Source: an uncultured Halomicronema sp.
GTDB lineage: Bacteria > Cyanobacteriota > Cyanobacteriia > Phormidesmidales > Phormidesmidaceae
Length of the DNA: 49,331 nucleotides
Direction of reading: 5' to 3'
Assembly (NCBI GenBank): GCA_937899725.1
Contig: CALCCA010000208.1
Location: forward strand, 1 to 49,331
Each line of letters starts with the position of its first letter. Position 1 is the stretch's first letter. A program made the translations under genes and the position numbers. Below, one piece after another: positions 35,618-44,417 of the stretch. Below the pieces are notes generated by a model. It was not told the DNA's origin. It ran no database searches and saw only the letters and a program-made list of their open reading frames with translations.

Positions 35618-36265
35618 CTAAAACTCGATGCGCTCATCCTGCAGCCAGAGAGCGATCGGCACCGCTTGACCCAACGGGCCAATACGAATTTCTACCCGAA
35701 AGCGCGGCTGTTCGGCACCGGTCTGAGCTTCACGAATGCGGCTTTCAAGGTCGAAGCGTTCTGCTTCAGGCAGATAATAGCGTTCGAGACCATAAACAAT
35801 GCGATCGCGGCGATAGGTACCCTGCAAGGCAATTTGGTCAGCCGGCAGGTTGGCCGGTCGCCGCCGCGCGACGGCAATGGGCTGCCAGGGGGAACCACCA
35901 CTCAGTTCAGTCGCACCGGCTTCGGTATTGTCAGGATTCACCAAAACTACAAAAAATGTTTGTCCGGGTCGCAGCAATTTGCCCGCTGCAGAGGGGGCTA
36001 AACTCGGCCGAATCTCTTCCCAGCCGGCGAGCGTGCTCAAAACCCCCCGTTGAGAAATGTCGTACTGCAGCGTCGTGTAGTAGCCCCGAAAGGGATCGTA
36101 GGGATCCACCGGTACCGTTCGTAAAATGACGGTCGTACCAAAGGCAGTGGCGATCGCCGATTGCAGCGGCACGGCGACAATCAAGAACGTTTGCACCAGC
36201 AAGGGCAGGGCGATCGCCCAAAGACCACGCTGCTGCCACTTCGAGCCAGGACGCGGCGAAGTCAT
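35618..36265 (-). CDS. GDYXXLXY family membrane protein
   Basis: A 215-aa protein with one N-terminal transmembrane helix (about 15-40) and an extracytoplasmic beta-rich domain. The family motif appears as PFRGYYTTLQY (58-68), in which the usual Asp after Gly is Tyr62. A long conserved tail (YYLPEAERFDLESRI, FRVEIRIGPLGQAVPIALWLQD) follows. Its ATG overlaps the stop of the DUF2157 gene (ATGA, 36262-36265). The pairing of DUF2157 and GDYXXLXY is conserved; the function is unknown. Confidence 0.8.
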   Translation of the reverse strand: MTSPRPGSKWQQRGLWAIALPLLVQTFLIVAVPLQSAIATAFGTTVILRTVPVDPYDPFRGYYTTLQYDISQRGVLSTLAGWEEIRPSLAPSAAGKLLRPGQTFFVVLVNPDNTEAGATELSGGSPWQPIAVARRRPANLPADQIALQGTYRRDRIVYGLERYYLPEAERFDLESRIREAQTGAEQPRFRVEIRIGPLGQAVPIALWLQDERIEF

Positions 36266-37713
36266 ACCGAATCGATCCTCAACGTACGAACGTACCGTTC
36301 AAACCACAGGCCAATCAAAATCACCCCTAAGCCGCAGACGACAAACACAAGCGACTTCACCAACAGGCCCGTCTCGTATTCCAAAACGCGGCTCAAGATT
36401 TGTAAGGTCAGCATCACCAAGCCCCACCAAAAGGGCGATCGCGTACCCGAGCCCAGACCTTCTCGCATCATACCGAGGGCCAACACCGCCAGCAGGATGT
36501 TCATCACAGTCGTCGCCAAAATCGGAATCGGCCCCGCGTTGAATGTCCAAAAAAAGAGAGTAGCGGTCACCCCCAAAAAGCCTAAGATGACCGCGCTGAG
36601 GGCATCGAGTCGCCAGGGTCGTTGCGACCGCCAGCCCAAATAAACCCAGGCCCCAATTGTCCACCCGGCAAACACCAGCAGCGTCAGCACCACGAGGCTG
36701 GTGTGGCGCCACACCAGCGGCGGGTTCAGCAAGCTACGGCTGGCGGAGGTAAACCAGACATCCTGAAACGACAGCAGCCAATACAACAGGCTGAGGCTAA
36801 ACAGCATGAGCCCCCGCGCCACCGGCTGAAAACATCGCCCGGTCGCTGCCTCATCCTCCTGGTCAGGGCGAGAGACCGGGGGCGGCGATCGCCGCCCCAT
36901 CAACAGGCGCAGCTGCTGCCAGAGCGTGTCGTCGTAGGCCCACAGCAGCGCGAAGGGCATGATCAACAGCAGGGCATCGAACAGGGCGGGCAGCGATCGC
37001 CCCACATCAAAGATCAACACCATCAGCGAAGACGTGACGGCCATGGCGCTGAGGGCAAACAGCAGGGGCGACTGGCAACGATAGCAGAGCGGCAAGAAGG
37101 CGATCGCGGCGAGCAGCGGCATCATCTGCAGCGTCCACACGCCAAAAATAGAGCTTTGCAGCCAGAGCAGATCCCACAGGGCGCTCCAGTAGCCGATGCC
37201 CAAAATCAGCAGCGCCAACAGGCCCAAAAACGGCAGCTGCACGCCATAGGCCATCGCCAACACCCCAATCGCCCAAGCAGCACACAGCTCATAGCGGGTG
37301 CTGCTCGTGTGCACAATTTGCCCCATCAGGGCCAGGTTAGCGCCCAGCAGCAGCGCGCCCAGCAGCAATAGGGCTTGCCCCAACCGCCGCCAACGGTCAT
37401 TGGGGGCAATGCGATTAATCAGGATAAAGCCGCTGCCATTGCAAATCAGCAGCACCAGAAACAGCAGTCCCGCCTTCAAGGTTTGCGGCAGCGCTTGCCA
37501 GTTGGCAGCGACAAAGGTCATCGCGCCAATGCCCACCAAAATGCTGCCTAACCCCAGCAAAATCATGACAAAGCGATCGCGCGCCGCCGTCTCGAGGGTG
37601 ACGAACTCGTACTGCTGTGACAGCTGCTGAAACTGCTCTTCCGAAATGAGTCCGGTGGAGCGCCAACGCTGCGCTTCTTGCTGCAGCTCCCGGCGAAATG
37701 CATCTGAGGCCAC
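36262..37713 (-). CDS. DUF2157 polytopic membrane protein
   Basis: A 483-aa protein. Residues about 1-45 are a soluble helical DUF2157 head (RRELQQEAQRWRSTGLISEEQFQQL). It is followed by 12 or more transmembrane helices with small cytosolic loops; one loop (about 285-305) is Arg/Pro-rich. The GTG at 37713 is chosen because AGGAG lies 5 nt upstream and the head begins there; the longer frame to 37797 adds 28 unconserved residues. It is translationally coupled to the GDYXXLXY gene. No activity is known. Confidence 0.8.
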   Translation of the reverse strand: MASDAFRRELQQEAQRWRSTGLISEEQFQQLSQQYEFVTLETAARDRFVMILLGLGSILVGIGAMTFVAANWQALPQTLKAGLLFLVLLICNGSGFILINRIAPNDRWRRLGQALLLLGALLLGANLALMGQIVHTSSTRYELCAAWAIGVLAMAYGVQLPFLGLLALLILGIGYWSALWDLLWLQSSIFGVWTLQMMPLLAAIAFLPLCYRCQSPLLFALSAMAVTSSLMVLIFDVGRSLPALFDALLLIMPFALLWAYDDTLWQQLRLLMGRRSPPPVSRPDQEDEAATGRCFQPVARGLMLFSLSLLYWLLSFQDVWFTSASRSLLNPPLVWRHTSLVVLTLLVFAGWTIGAWVYLGWRSQRPWRLDALSAVILGFLGVTATLFFWTFNAGPIPILATTVMNILLAVLALGMMREGLGSGTRSPFWWGLVMLTLQILSRVLEYETGLLVKSLVFVVCGLGVILIGLWFERYVRTLRIDSV

Positions 37714-37827
37714 GCGCTCTCCTGTCACCACGGCAATGGCTATCAGCTTGCCAGGGGTTTTCGCGAACCGCAAGGGGGCACCTCGATACACTGACAAGAG
37801 GACTCCCTACTCACAGGCAATGGCATC

Positions 37828-39069
37828 GTGTACAAACAATTTCAGCGCTGGTTTCCACAGCTCGATCGCCGCGTCTGGCTCTTGGCGGCGGGCCGCCTGC
37901 TCTCGCAGATTGGCATTGGCTTTGTGCTGTTTTATGCGCCGATCTTCTTTGTCAATCAGGTGGGATTGTCTGCGACGCAGGTGGGGCTGGGCGTCGGCAG
38001 TCAGGCTCTATCAGGGCTGGTCGGTCGGTTTGTGGGCGGCTCCATGACCGATTCGCCGCGGTGGGGCAGACGGCAAACGCTGCTGCTGTCGGCGCTGATC
38101 TCGGCCTTGGCCGATGGGGTCTTTTTGCTATCGAACGGCTTCCCGATTTTTATCGCGGGCAATCTGCTGATGGGGCTGGGGGTGGGGCTGTATTGGCCCT
38201 CAACAGAAGCCGTTGTGGCGGATATCACCCCCGCCGCCGAGCGCAACGAAGCCTTTGCCCTAGTGCGACTGGCCGACAGTGTGGGACTGGGGCTGGGCGT
38301 CATTCTCGGCGGTGTGCTGATTTCTACCACCCAGCGCTATCGGCTCCTATTTGCCGTGGATGGGGTGTCGTTTCTGCTGTTTTTTGGCCTGGTCTATTGG
38401 GCGATCGCCGAAACGCGGCCTGAGCAACCAGGCGATCGCTCCTTTTGGCAAGGCTGGACGGTCGCCCTCAAAGACTCAATTTTGTGGGTATATGTCGCAG
38501 TCAACATTCTGCTCACCGGCTACATCGCCCAGATCCAGAGTACGCTGCCGGTTTATCTCAACCAGTTTGTGCCCACGGGCGAGGCCGCTGGTTTTTCCGA
38601 AGCGACGCTCAGCGTTTTGTTCACTGGCCATGTGATTCTCACGGCGCTCTGCCAGCTACCAGTAGCGCGGCTGTTGAAACCGCTGGCACAGCCGCGGGCC
38701 TTAATGATTTCCACAGTACTCTGGGGAGTCGGTTTCGCGCTGGTGTGGGCAACGGGCACGGGGCTGTTTAGTCGTGCCAGTGTTGGAGCCGCACTGGCCC
38801 TGGCCGTCATGGCGATCGCCACCACGGCTTACACCCCGATTGCCTCCTCTTTTGTCGCCATGCTGGCACCCGAGGCACTGCGCGGCGTCTATCTTTCTAT
38901 CAACTCGATGTGCTGGGCGCTGGGCTACTTTATTGCTCCCCCGCTGGGGGGATGGGCCCTCGACCAATCGCCCCAAATGGCTCATAGCTTTTGGCTCTTG
39001 GCAGCCGCTAGTATTGTGCCAGTGTGGGCTATCCTCGCCTACCTCGACCGTCAACTCTCAACTCGATAA
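37828..39069 (+). CDS. MFS transporter
   Basis: A 413-aa polytopic protein with 12 predicted transmembrane helices. The MFS signature between helices 2 and 3 is visible as GRFVGGSMTDSPRWGRR (about 70-86). Acidic residues follow in helix 4 (GLYWPSTEAVVADITP). A C-terminal PEALRGVYLSINSMCWALG motif resembles drug/sugar efflux members. Substrate cannot be read from sequence. It starts at GTG 37828, divergent from DUF2157 with a 114-nt gap, and may head an operon with the lipoprotein gene 24 nt downstream. Confidence 0.85.
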   Translation: MYKQFQRWFPQLDRRVWLLAAGRLLSQIGIGFVLFYAPIFFVNQVGLSATQVGLGVGSQALSGLVGRFVGGSMTDSPRWGRRQTLLLSALISALADGVFLLSNGFPIFIAGNLLMGLGVGLYWPSTEAVVADITPAAERNEAFALVRLADSVGLGLGVILGGVLISTTQRYRLLFAVDGVSFLLFFGLVYWAIAETRPEQPGDRSFWQGWTVALKDSILWVYVAVNILLTGYIAQIQSTLPVYLNQFVPTGEAAGFSEATLSVLFTGHVILTALCQLPVARLLKPLAQPRALMISTVLWGVGFALVWATGTGLFSRASVGAALALAVMAIATTAYTPIASSFVAMLAPEALRGVYLSINSMCWALGYFIAPPLGGWALDQSPQMAHSFWLLAAASIVPVWAILAYLDRQLSTR

Positions 39070-39093
39070 CGTCTTTGAATTCCTGTAGCCACT

Positions 39094-39630
39094 ATGATTT
39101 CATCGCTGACCGCCCGTCCCGCTCGCCTCTTGAGTCTGCTTGCTAGCCTCGGGATTGGGCTAGCGATCGCCAGTTGCGCAGAGGTGGTCACTCAAGACTA
39201 TGAAGCCATGGCTGTGACCACCTATACCTGGCGGGCCGAGTACACGCCACGCGGCGTTTCCCCCGATCGCCCCCGCGAAGGGCGCATCGAAACCTTTGAG
39301 ACGAACTCTCTCATCAACATGAACGGCCAGCCCACAGTTGATCCCACCGGCGAGCGCGACAAAGATGGTATCTGGTGGCCCGCGATTCCGCCTAAGCCCA
39401 CCGTCGAAGAGCTCGAAGCCCGCCAACAAGACGGCGAGGTCTTCTCAGAACCCCTCATTAACAAATCTATCGACTTCACGCTGACCTTTGAACAAGGGGG
39501 CGCCACGGTGACTTTACCGGCGGACGACTCGGTCTATCGCACCGCTGTCAAAGCTGCCGAGTCAGAGCGGCCACTCAAGCTGCTGTTGGGCCCTCAAGAT
39601 GGCTATGTGCAAAAAGCAGAAATGCAATAG
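39094..39630 (+). CDS. Putative lipoprotein, hypothetical
   Basis: No family recognised. The 178-aa product has a basic N-terminus, a hydrophobic stretch (12-26) and a lipobox IASC with Cys28, so it is probably lipidated and membrane-attached. The mature part is acidic, with one Trp-rich loop (GIWWPAIPPKPTVEELEARQ) and a beta-rich C-terminal half. It begins 24 nt after the MFS gene, so the two are likely co-transcribed. Confidence 0.7.
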   Translation: MISSLTARPARLLSLLASLGIGLAIASCAEVVTQDYEAMAVTTYTWRAEYTPRGVSPDRPREGRIETFETNSLINMNGQPTVDPTGERDKDGIWWPAIPPKPTVEELEARQQDGEVFSEPLINKSIDFTLTFEQGGATVTLPADDSVYRTAVKAAESERPLKLLLGPQDGYVQKAEMQ

Positions 39631-39745
39631 CCAGCCAGCGACCAGCCATTGTTCGGTATGGTGTCAGTAGGCAGTAAGCCAGCGTGGCTCAAGGTTTACC
39701 CCGCCTCTGTGTACTGACTGAATCTCTTTTACTTAAACGAACATC

Positions 39746-40015
39746 ATGGCCGATCGCGATCGCATTCCCAAGGGGATGAGTCCAGAACGATACCAACGAC
39801 TCATGGCTGAGGCTAAAGCACCCTACAAAGGATTGCGGAAGTTTGTTTATGGCACCTTTGCGGCTTCCGGGGCGATCGGCGGGTTCATCTTTTTGACCCA
39901 AGTGCTGGCCGGGCGCGATGTGGGGACGGCACTGCCCAACCTAGCCTTGCAAATCGGTGTGGTCGCCCTGATGGTCTTCTTGTTTCGCCTCGAAAGCCGC
40001 AAACCTTCAGAATAA
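39746..40015 (+). CDS. DUF3493 (LPA1/Rep27-type) small membrane protein
   Basis: An 89-aa protein with a basic N-terminal segment (RIPKGMSPERYQRLMAEAKAPYKGLRKFVYG) and two hydrophobic helices (about 36-53 and 61-78). The pattern matches DUF3493, the domain of plant LPA1 and algal Rep27, which assist photosystem II assembly or repair. Two plausible PSII-repair genes (this and psb32) therefore occur in the window, but 26 kb apart. It looks monocistronic. Confidence 0.8.
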   Translation: MADRDRIPKGMSPERYQRLMAEAKAPYKGLRKFVYGTFAASGAIGGFIFLTQVLAGRDVGTALPNLALQIGVVALMVFLFRLESRKPSE

Positions 40016-40590
40016 TTCACTGGCAACTGGTCGAACGACTAGCACAACATTATCAACGGGTTGCGACCAAGGGGATACCTATACTTCGACGTAGCACTGC
40101 CAATCGAAAGGCCGCCACGGTGATCGCCCTGGCAGACCTGTAGGCCTACACTTCACAGCAGACAAAAAGGCCAGCTGTCGCCTCGCTCTAGTTAAGTAGA
40201 AAGCCCTAATCATCGTCGGGTGTGTCATCGCCTAGCGTGACGCCCCCAAGCCAACCCTGGCGGTGCGTTGGGCTGTCACCAAAACACCCCCTACAGCAAT
40301 ATTTATTTATGGCTACCGACTTATCTTCGCCTCATCCCATGGATGGTGAGGCAGCGCTCCCAAAGGTGCATTGGCTGTCCTGTTAGTCGGCCAATGTTGA
40401 CGCCTTTGGCGTAAAGATCAGGCTGACACGACGGCACACCAGTCGCATTTGCCGAAAGATGTCACGACGTTGACCGCAAAGAGACACGGCTGCCAGTTGA
40501 CCGCTCGATAGCATGTTGAGTAGTTACATTAGGGTCAGGTGTGGCCGCCAACTAATGCTGCTTACTGCTCTTTATGAGTTCACTAAAGTA
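40016..40590. other. 575-nt spacer upstream of the Ser/Thr kinase
   Basis: No supported gene; a 25-codon frame at about 40310 lacks an SD. The spacer holds a perfect 12-base palindrome TGTAGGCCTACA (40139-40150) and a small hairpin ACGCC-TTT-GGCGT (40400-40412) that could end an upstream transcript. The kinase promoter is expected near 40450-40560. Confidence 0.4.
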
Positions 40591-41949
40591 ATGCATGAGG
40601 CCCAGCCCCAAGGGGCGTTGATTCAAGCTCGATACACAATTTTGGATGTACTGGGCCAGGGCGGTAGCGGTCTTACCTACCGGGCTGAGGATGCCGTCAC
40701 CGGACGCTCAGTCGCGCTCAAAGAGCTATCACTCAAGGGGTTGAGCGATTGGAAGCAGCTCGAACTCTTTGAGCGCGAAGCGCTGGTCTTAAAGAGTCTC
40801 GACCATCCGGCGATTCCTCAATATATCGATTACTTTCAGGTCGATACAGCCGACAATCGGTTGTTTTATATTGTTCAAGAGATTGCCGAGGGCCAATCGT
40901 TAGCACAGCTGGTCGCAGCAGGGGAGCGCTTTGCTGAAGCAGAAGTGAAACGGATTGCGACTGAGGTTTTGCAGGTGCTGCAATACATCCATCACTTAAA
41001 TCCGCCCATTATCCATCGCGATGTGAAGCCCCAAAATCTCATTCGGCGGCAAGATGGACGCATTTTTCTAGTGGATTTTGGCGCGGTGCAAATGGTTTAT
41101 CGAGCTAGCACCACGATGGGCAGCACCGTCGTCGGCACCTATGGCTACATGGCTCCGGAGCAGTTTCAGGGGCAGGCCTATCCCGCTACTGATTTGTATG
41201 GCCTAGGGGCAACATTACTCAACTTGCTCACCCATCAAGATCCCGGCAATTTGCCCCAAACCCGTCTCCGGATTGATTTTCGCTCTCATGTCACCCTCTC
41301 TGACACCTTTGCTGATTGGCTCGATGACCTCCTAGAGCCGTTGATAGAAGAGCGCTTGGCATCAGCCAGCGAAGCGATCGCCGCCCTGACCCAACCTCGG
41401 CCTCGCCGCAGACACCCGGGTGATGGGCCAGTTGCCAGACCAGCGCCAGCCCTCAAAAGACCCGCCGGCAGCTGCGTTGAATTGACTCGCCGCCCGGGGC
41501 ATCTGTCCATTCGCATACCGCCCGTCGGCTTGCATGAAGACAATGCGGGCAGCGTCTTTCATGCCATATTTGGGATCGGCTTTGTTGTGTTGATGCTATT
41601 CGTAGACGCCCCGTTTTTCTTTACCCTCACGTCATTAATCGCGAGTCTGAATTTCATCTGGCCATTGCTGTACGCTTTCGCGGGCAGAGTCGCCTTAGAA
41701 ATTGACGGCGATCGCTTCACCTTGACCCGTCAATTCTTTGACTGGAAACGAAGCGACCAAGGGGCAACGACTGACCTCTACGGCGCTGAGATCGTGGCGA
41801 CACGGAATAATTTTCAACGTTCCACCAAGGTGATTGCCTTCTCCGATGGCGCTCATCAATTTGGCATGACCCTCTCAACGCCAGAAAAAGTCTGGCTGCT
41901 TTCCGAGATTGAAGCGTTCATTCAAGACCAGGCCAGGTTGAGTCGTTAG
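40591..41949 (+). CDS. Serine/threonine protein kinase (Hanks type), membrane-anchored
   Basis: A 452-aa kinase. The glycine loop is LGQGGSGLTY (21-30), the lysine is Lys44 in VALKEL, the catalytic loop is HRDVKPQN (142-149), the DFG motif is 162-164 and the APE motif is at 188-190. The kinase domain ends at about 275. A Pro/Arg linker (278-310) is followed by two adjacent transmembrane helices (about 345-385) and a C-terminal beta-rich domain, as in many cyanobacterial Spk proteins. The ATG at 40591 is used because the upstream frame from 40513 adds only non-conserved residues. No substrate gene is adjacent. Confidence 0.88.
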   Translation: MHEAQPQGALIQARYTILDVLGQGGSGLTYRAEDAVTGRSVALKELSLKGLSDWKQLELFEREALVLKSLDHPAIPQYIDYFQVDTADNRLFYIVQEIAEGQSLAQLVAAGERFAEAEVKRIATEVLQVLQYIHHLNPPIIHRDVKPQNLIRRQDGRIFLVDFGAVQMVYRASTTMGSTVVGTYGYMAPEQFQGQAYPATDLYGLGATLLNLLTHQDPGNLPQTRLRIDFRSHVTLSDTFADWLDDLLEPLIEERLASASEAIAALTQPRPRRRHPGDGPVARPAPALKRPAGSCVELTRRPGHLSIRIPPVGLHEDNAGSVFHAIFGIGFVVLMLFVDAPFFFTLTSLIASLNFIWPLLYAFAGRVALEIDGDRFTLTRQFFDWKRSDQGATTDLYGAEIVATRNNFQRSTKVIAFSDGAHQFGMTLSTPEKVWLLSEIEAFIQDQARLSR

Positions 41950-42563
41950 ATTCTCATCAAACTGTAAATGCCAGGGATAAACCCATTACAGGAAGCCTCA
42001 TCCTGCCAGCGAAGTCAAAAATCAATTTATCGCACCCATTAGCAGTGCCCGTCTGGCCAAGCCCTCAAGCTGCTAGGGCGCGTCATTAATTAAACTCGAA
42101 AGCTTTACGGGATGAGCATTACCGCGCCCGCTCCGTCAAACTAGCTAGAGGCTGAACCGCTTTCAGCATTAGGACTCAGCCACTAAATGATGACAGCCTC
42201 TAGCACTACCAAATCGTGACGGCCAGAAAGCCGACTACTTTAAGAAAAGTAAAGCTCTTGTCACAATGTTTGTTCCTATTGCCACGTAGGGCATAGGCCA
42301 AAGACAGCTACGAATTTGAGCCCAGTACTCGATGCGGCTCATCCCCCACTGTCCACAGCTTTGTCGTGGGTGTTGCCAACATTCTCAGTCCGGCTGTAGA
42401 CCTCATCTCTGAAACCAAAGTCTTACCAGACCTTCTAGACCCTATGCATCGGCAGATAACCCACCCGTCCTCATACAACACCAGTTAACTTTGACGTCGA
42501 ACGACTGCGATGTCACACAACTGACTGCTGGTGACACATATCTGTAGGAGGATAAAAATCCCT
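41950..42563. other. 614-nt spacer upstream of the sigma-like gene
   Basis: This unusually long non-coding stretch between two plus-strand genes contains no supported ORF. It holds the inverted repeat at 42145-42203 and a possible operator at 42511-42536 (TGTCAC and GTGACA, 14 nt apart). A TTGACG at 42491-42496 could be a -35 box, but no convincing -10 follows. Confidence 0.45.
42145..42203. repeat. Perfect 10-bp inverted repeat (stem-loop)
   Basis: CTAGAGGCTG (42145-42154) and CAGCCTCTAG (42194-42203) pair perfectly across a 39-nt loop. It lies about 195 nt after the kinase stop and 360 nt before the sigma-like gene. It could be an RNA structure or a protein-binding site. Confidence 0.5.
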
Positions 42564-43166
42564 ATGCCTAAGATCTACAAGCAGCTGGAATTGCTACATG
42601 AGGTCGTCAGTCGTTCACTATCACCTCAGGAGGTGGGAACTTCAAAAAATCTAATTTTTTTCATTCGGCGATCGCTAAATCAAATGGGCCTTTACCCGGA
42701 ATGGCACGAAAGTGAAATTCTGATTGAGGCTTATTTAAGAGTCCGCCAGAAAGTCCTGACTGGCCACGAAGTCCAGAAATTCCCCGCTTATCTCACCCGA
42801 GTTGCTCAGCTCATCATCTTTGAGAAGAGCAAACAACGAAGACGCAACTATAGCATCAGTCAAAAGTTATCTCGGGCAGAGGCAGAGGATGATAGTGCTT
42901 TTTCAGTCGATCACTCCTATACAGACGGCATCAACCCAGACACCATCGATACTCTGTGGAGTTCGTTCAAAGCACTATCAGAAAAAGACCAGGAAGTTCT
43001 CACTTTACGCATCGTCCATGGCTATTCTTGGAAAGAGGTGGCCTACACATTTGTCGAGTGGGGACTAGAATCTCACTACAGTGACTCTTTAATTCCCAAA
43101 TTGAGAACCCAAGGGAAAAGAGCACTTGAAAAACTTAGAAAAGGTGTTTTATCTGTCAACAACTAA
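42564..43166 (+). CDS. Sigma-70-like (ECF-type) regulatory protein
   Basis: A 200-aa protein resembling an extracytoplasmic-function sigma factor. The N-terminal half (about 25-100) fits a diverged region 2: IFFIRRSLNQMGLYPEWHESEILIEAYLRVRQKVLTG, then FPAYLTRVAQLIIFEKSKQRRR. Region 4 (133-192) has LSEKDQEVLTLRIVHGYSWKEVAYTF. Its recognition helix is stretched by about ten residues (VEWGLESHYSDSLIPKLRTQGKRALEKLRK), which is odd. The ATG at 42564 has AGGAGG 12-17 nt upstream; a GTG at 42531 is possible. The downstream membrane protein is the likely partner. Confidence 0.7.
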   Translation: MPKIYKQLELLHEVVSRSLSPQEVGTSKNLIFFIRRSLNQMGLYPEWHESEILIEAYLRVRQKVLTGHEVQKFPAYLTRVAQLIIFEKSKQRRRNYSISQKLSRAEAEDDSAFSVDHSYTDGINPDTIDTLWSSFKALSEKDQEVLTLRIVHGYSWKEVAYTFVEWGLESHYSDSLIPKLRTQGKRALEKLRKGVLSVNN

Positions 43167-43235
43167 CTATCCCGATCAGGGAAGGAACATAGCAGACAGC
43201 AAAGCAATTAACTACAAAGGATTGGTGCAACTTTT

Positions 43236-43859
43236 ATGCGACCAGAAGAATCCCGTGACCTAAGAGCCTTTCTAGAATCTGCCGATATCGAGTATACAGA
43301 GGTCGTACAAGAGTATTACTACTTAGCGAAGCTGCCAGAACTCTCTACAGCTCAGGCGACTCGGCTGCATCAGATCCTCCGCATGGGGGAAGTAGATGAT
43401 ACTCTTTGTTTTCTGATGAACGAGATTGATGAAATCACATTTCAAGAACTGGGCTTTTATGAGGCCGAGGTGCAGCCCTATTTCGAAAATGAAACAGCTC
43501 GGATTCGAGAACATATCCTGAGCGAGAGTGAACGAAAGATTTTGATGAGCTTTTCGACCCCGAGGCAGCGAGAGCATGTGAGAAACTCAGGTGCTTCCCC
43601 TCGATATCCCCGGGTTGAAATGCTGTATGACTCAACTCAATCATTGCGATCTTCGCTGAACCGACAGCTATTTTTGGAAAGCGTACCGAACGTCGCTGAG
43701 TACAATACTCTGCAAGTACCCAGCACGGCACTCACCAGGAATCAGCAAAACACATCACAACTAGGGCGGTTCCTGCAGACTTTCTTCGTTGAGGAATCTG
43801 TTTCATGGTTTACCCTCGCAGCGTTAGTTTGGATGATTTTTTGCATCATCCTTATTTGA
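43236..43859 (+). CDS. Unknown protein with a C-terminal membrane anchor, partner of the sigma-like gene
   Basis: No family recognised. The 207-aa protein is acidic and helical for residues 1-115, with a repeated short acidic/aromatic pattern (VQEYYYLAKLPELSTAQATRLHQIL). A Ser/Asn-rich linker (120-185) follows. The last 19 residues (189-207) form one hydrophobic helix ending at the C-terminus, so the protein is probably tail-anchored with its body in the cytosol. It lies 69 nt after the sigma-like gene and before a strong terminator, so the two form a two-gene unit. An anti-sigma role is plausible by position, not shown. Confidence 0.7.
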   Translation: MRPEESRDLRAFLESADIEYTEVVQEYYYLAKLPELSTAQATRLHQILRMGEVDDTLCFLMNEIDEITFQELGFYEAEVQPYFENETARIREHILSESERKILMSFSTPRQREHVRNSGASPRYPRVEMLYDSTQSLRSSLNRQLFLESVPNVAEYNTLQVPSTALTRNQQNTSQLGRFLQTFFVEESVSWFTLAALVWMIFCIILI

Positions 43860-43885
43860 GATCTGTGAAGACAGCAAACAACCTC

Positions 43886-43923
43886 AAAAAAGGCTTCTCA
43901 GCGATCGCTGAGAAGCCTTTTTT
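43886..43923 (+). terminator. Rho-independent terminator with HIP1 apex
   Basis: A perfect 26-base palindrome (43892-43917) has HIP1 GCGATCGC at its centre. Six As precede it and six Ts follow (43918-43923). It ends the sigma-like/membrane protein unit and, being symmetrical with A- and T-tracts, can also act on the opposite strand. Confidence 0.88.
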
Positions 43924-44102
43924 GATGTTTCACTAAACTACGCAGCCAGCCGATGAGTCCCAGATTCAGGCATAGCAATTACAACGCACTCACTTAAAGT
44001 ATGACCGCATCTACTAATTTGATAGGCATCGCCATATCTCTACCGTCACAATATTTTTTCTCGGGACACGTATTAATAAGAGTTCAAAAAATATAGGTGA
44101 CT

Positions 44103-44306
44103 ATGTCATATACCATTCACGATACTCATCTTGATCTGCAGGTTTGTCCAAAATGTGGCAAGCAAGCGCTGGCCCAACCCAAACACAATCACTATCGCTG
44201 TCTTTGGTGTGGATTTGAGTCGGATGTGTCAGATAACGCTGTACGCTTCCCTTTGATTCTGCTCTTAATCCCTCTGGTGGCATTAGCGATTGTGCTTACT
44301 CAATGA
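44103..44306 (+). CDS. Small zinc-ribbon protein with C-terminal membrane helix
   Basis: A 67-aa protein. Cys15-x2-Cys18 and Cys33-x2-Cys36 form a zinc-ribbon knuckle pair (CPKC ... CLWC), followed by a single hydrophobic helix (about 48-65) at the C-terminus. The ATG at 44103 has AGGTG 4 nt upstream; a GTG at 44097 adds only two residues. No named family is recognised. It lies after the sigma-like unit's terminator, so it is probably separately transcribed. The ribbon faces the cytosol if the helix is a tail anchor. Confidence 0.7.
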   Translation: MSYTIHDTHLDLQVCPKCGKQALAQPKHNHYRCLWCGFESDVSDNAVRFPLILLLIPLVALAIVLTQ

Positions 44307-44417
44307 TGAAGGGCCAGTCAACTTGGCTTTCTCGCAAGCGCTTCAGAGCATTTAGATGGGTCGGTAAACGGCAATGATGAAGTGATTTTTCTCAGCCATA
44401 CCTGCAACTAGCAAGCT

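Noticed and set aside
36622-37371. 249-codon open frame opposite the DUF2157 gene
   Set aside because: Gln/Arg/His-rich composition typical of the antisense of a hydrophobic membrane protein; DUF2157 on the other strand is well supported.
37698-38423. 241-codon plus-strand frame overlapping the MFS gene
   Set aside because: Ala/Arg/Gly-rich shadow of the MFS coding sequence; spans the divergent promoter region.
40310-40386. 25-codon frame upstream of the kinase
   Set aside because: No ribosome binding site and no conservation evidence.
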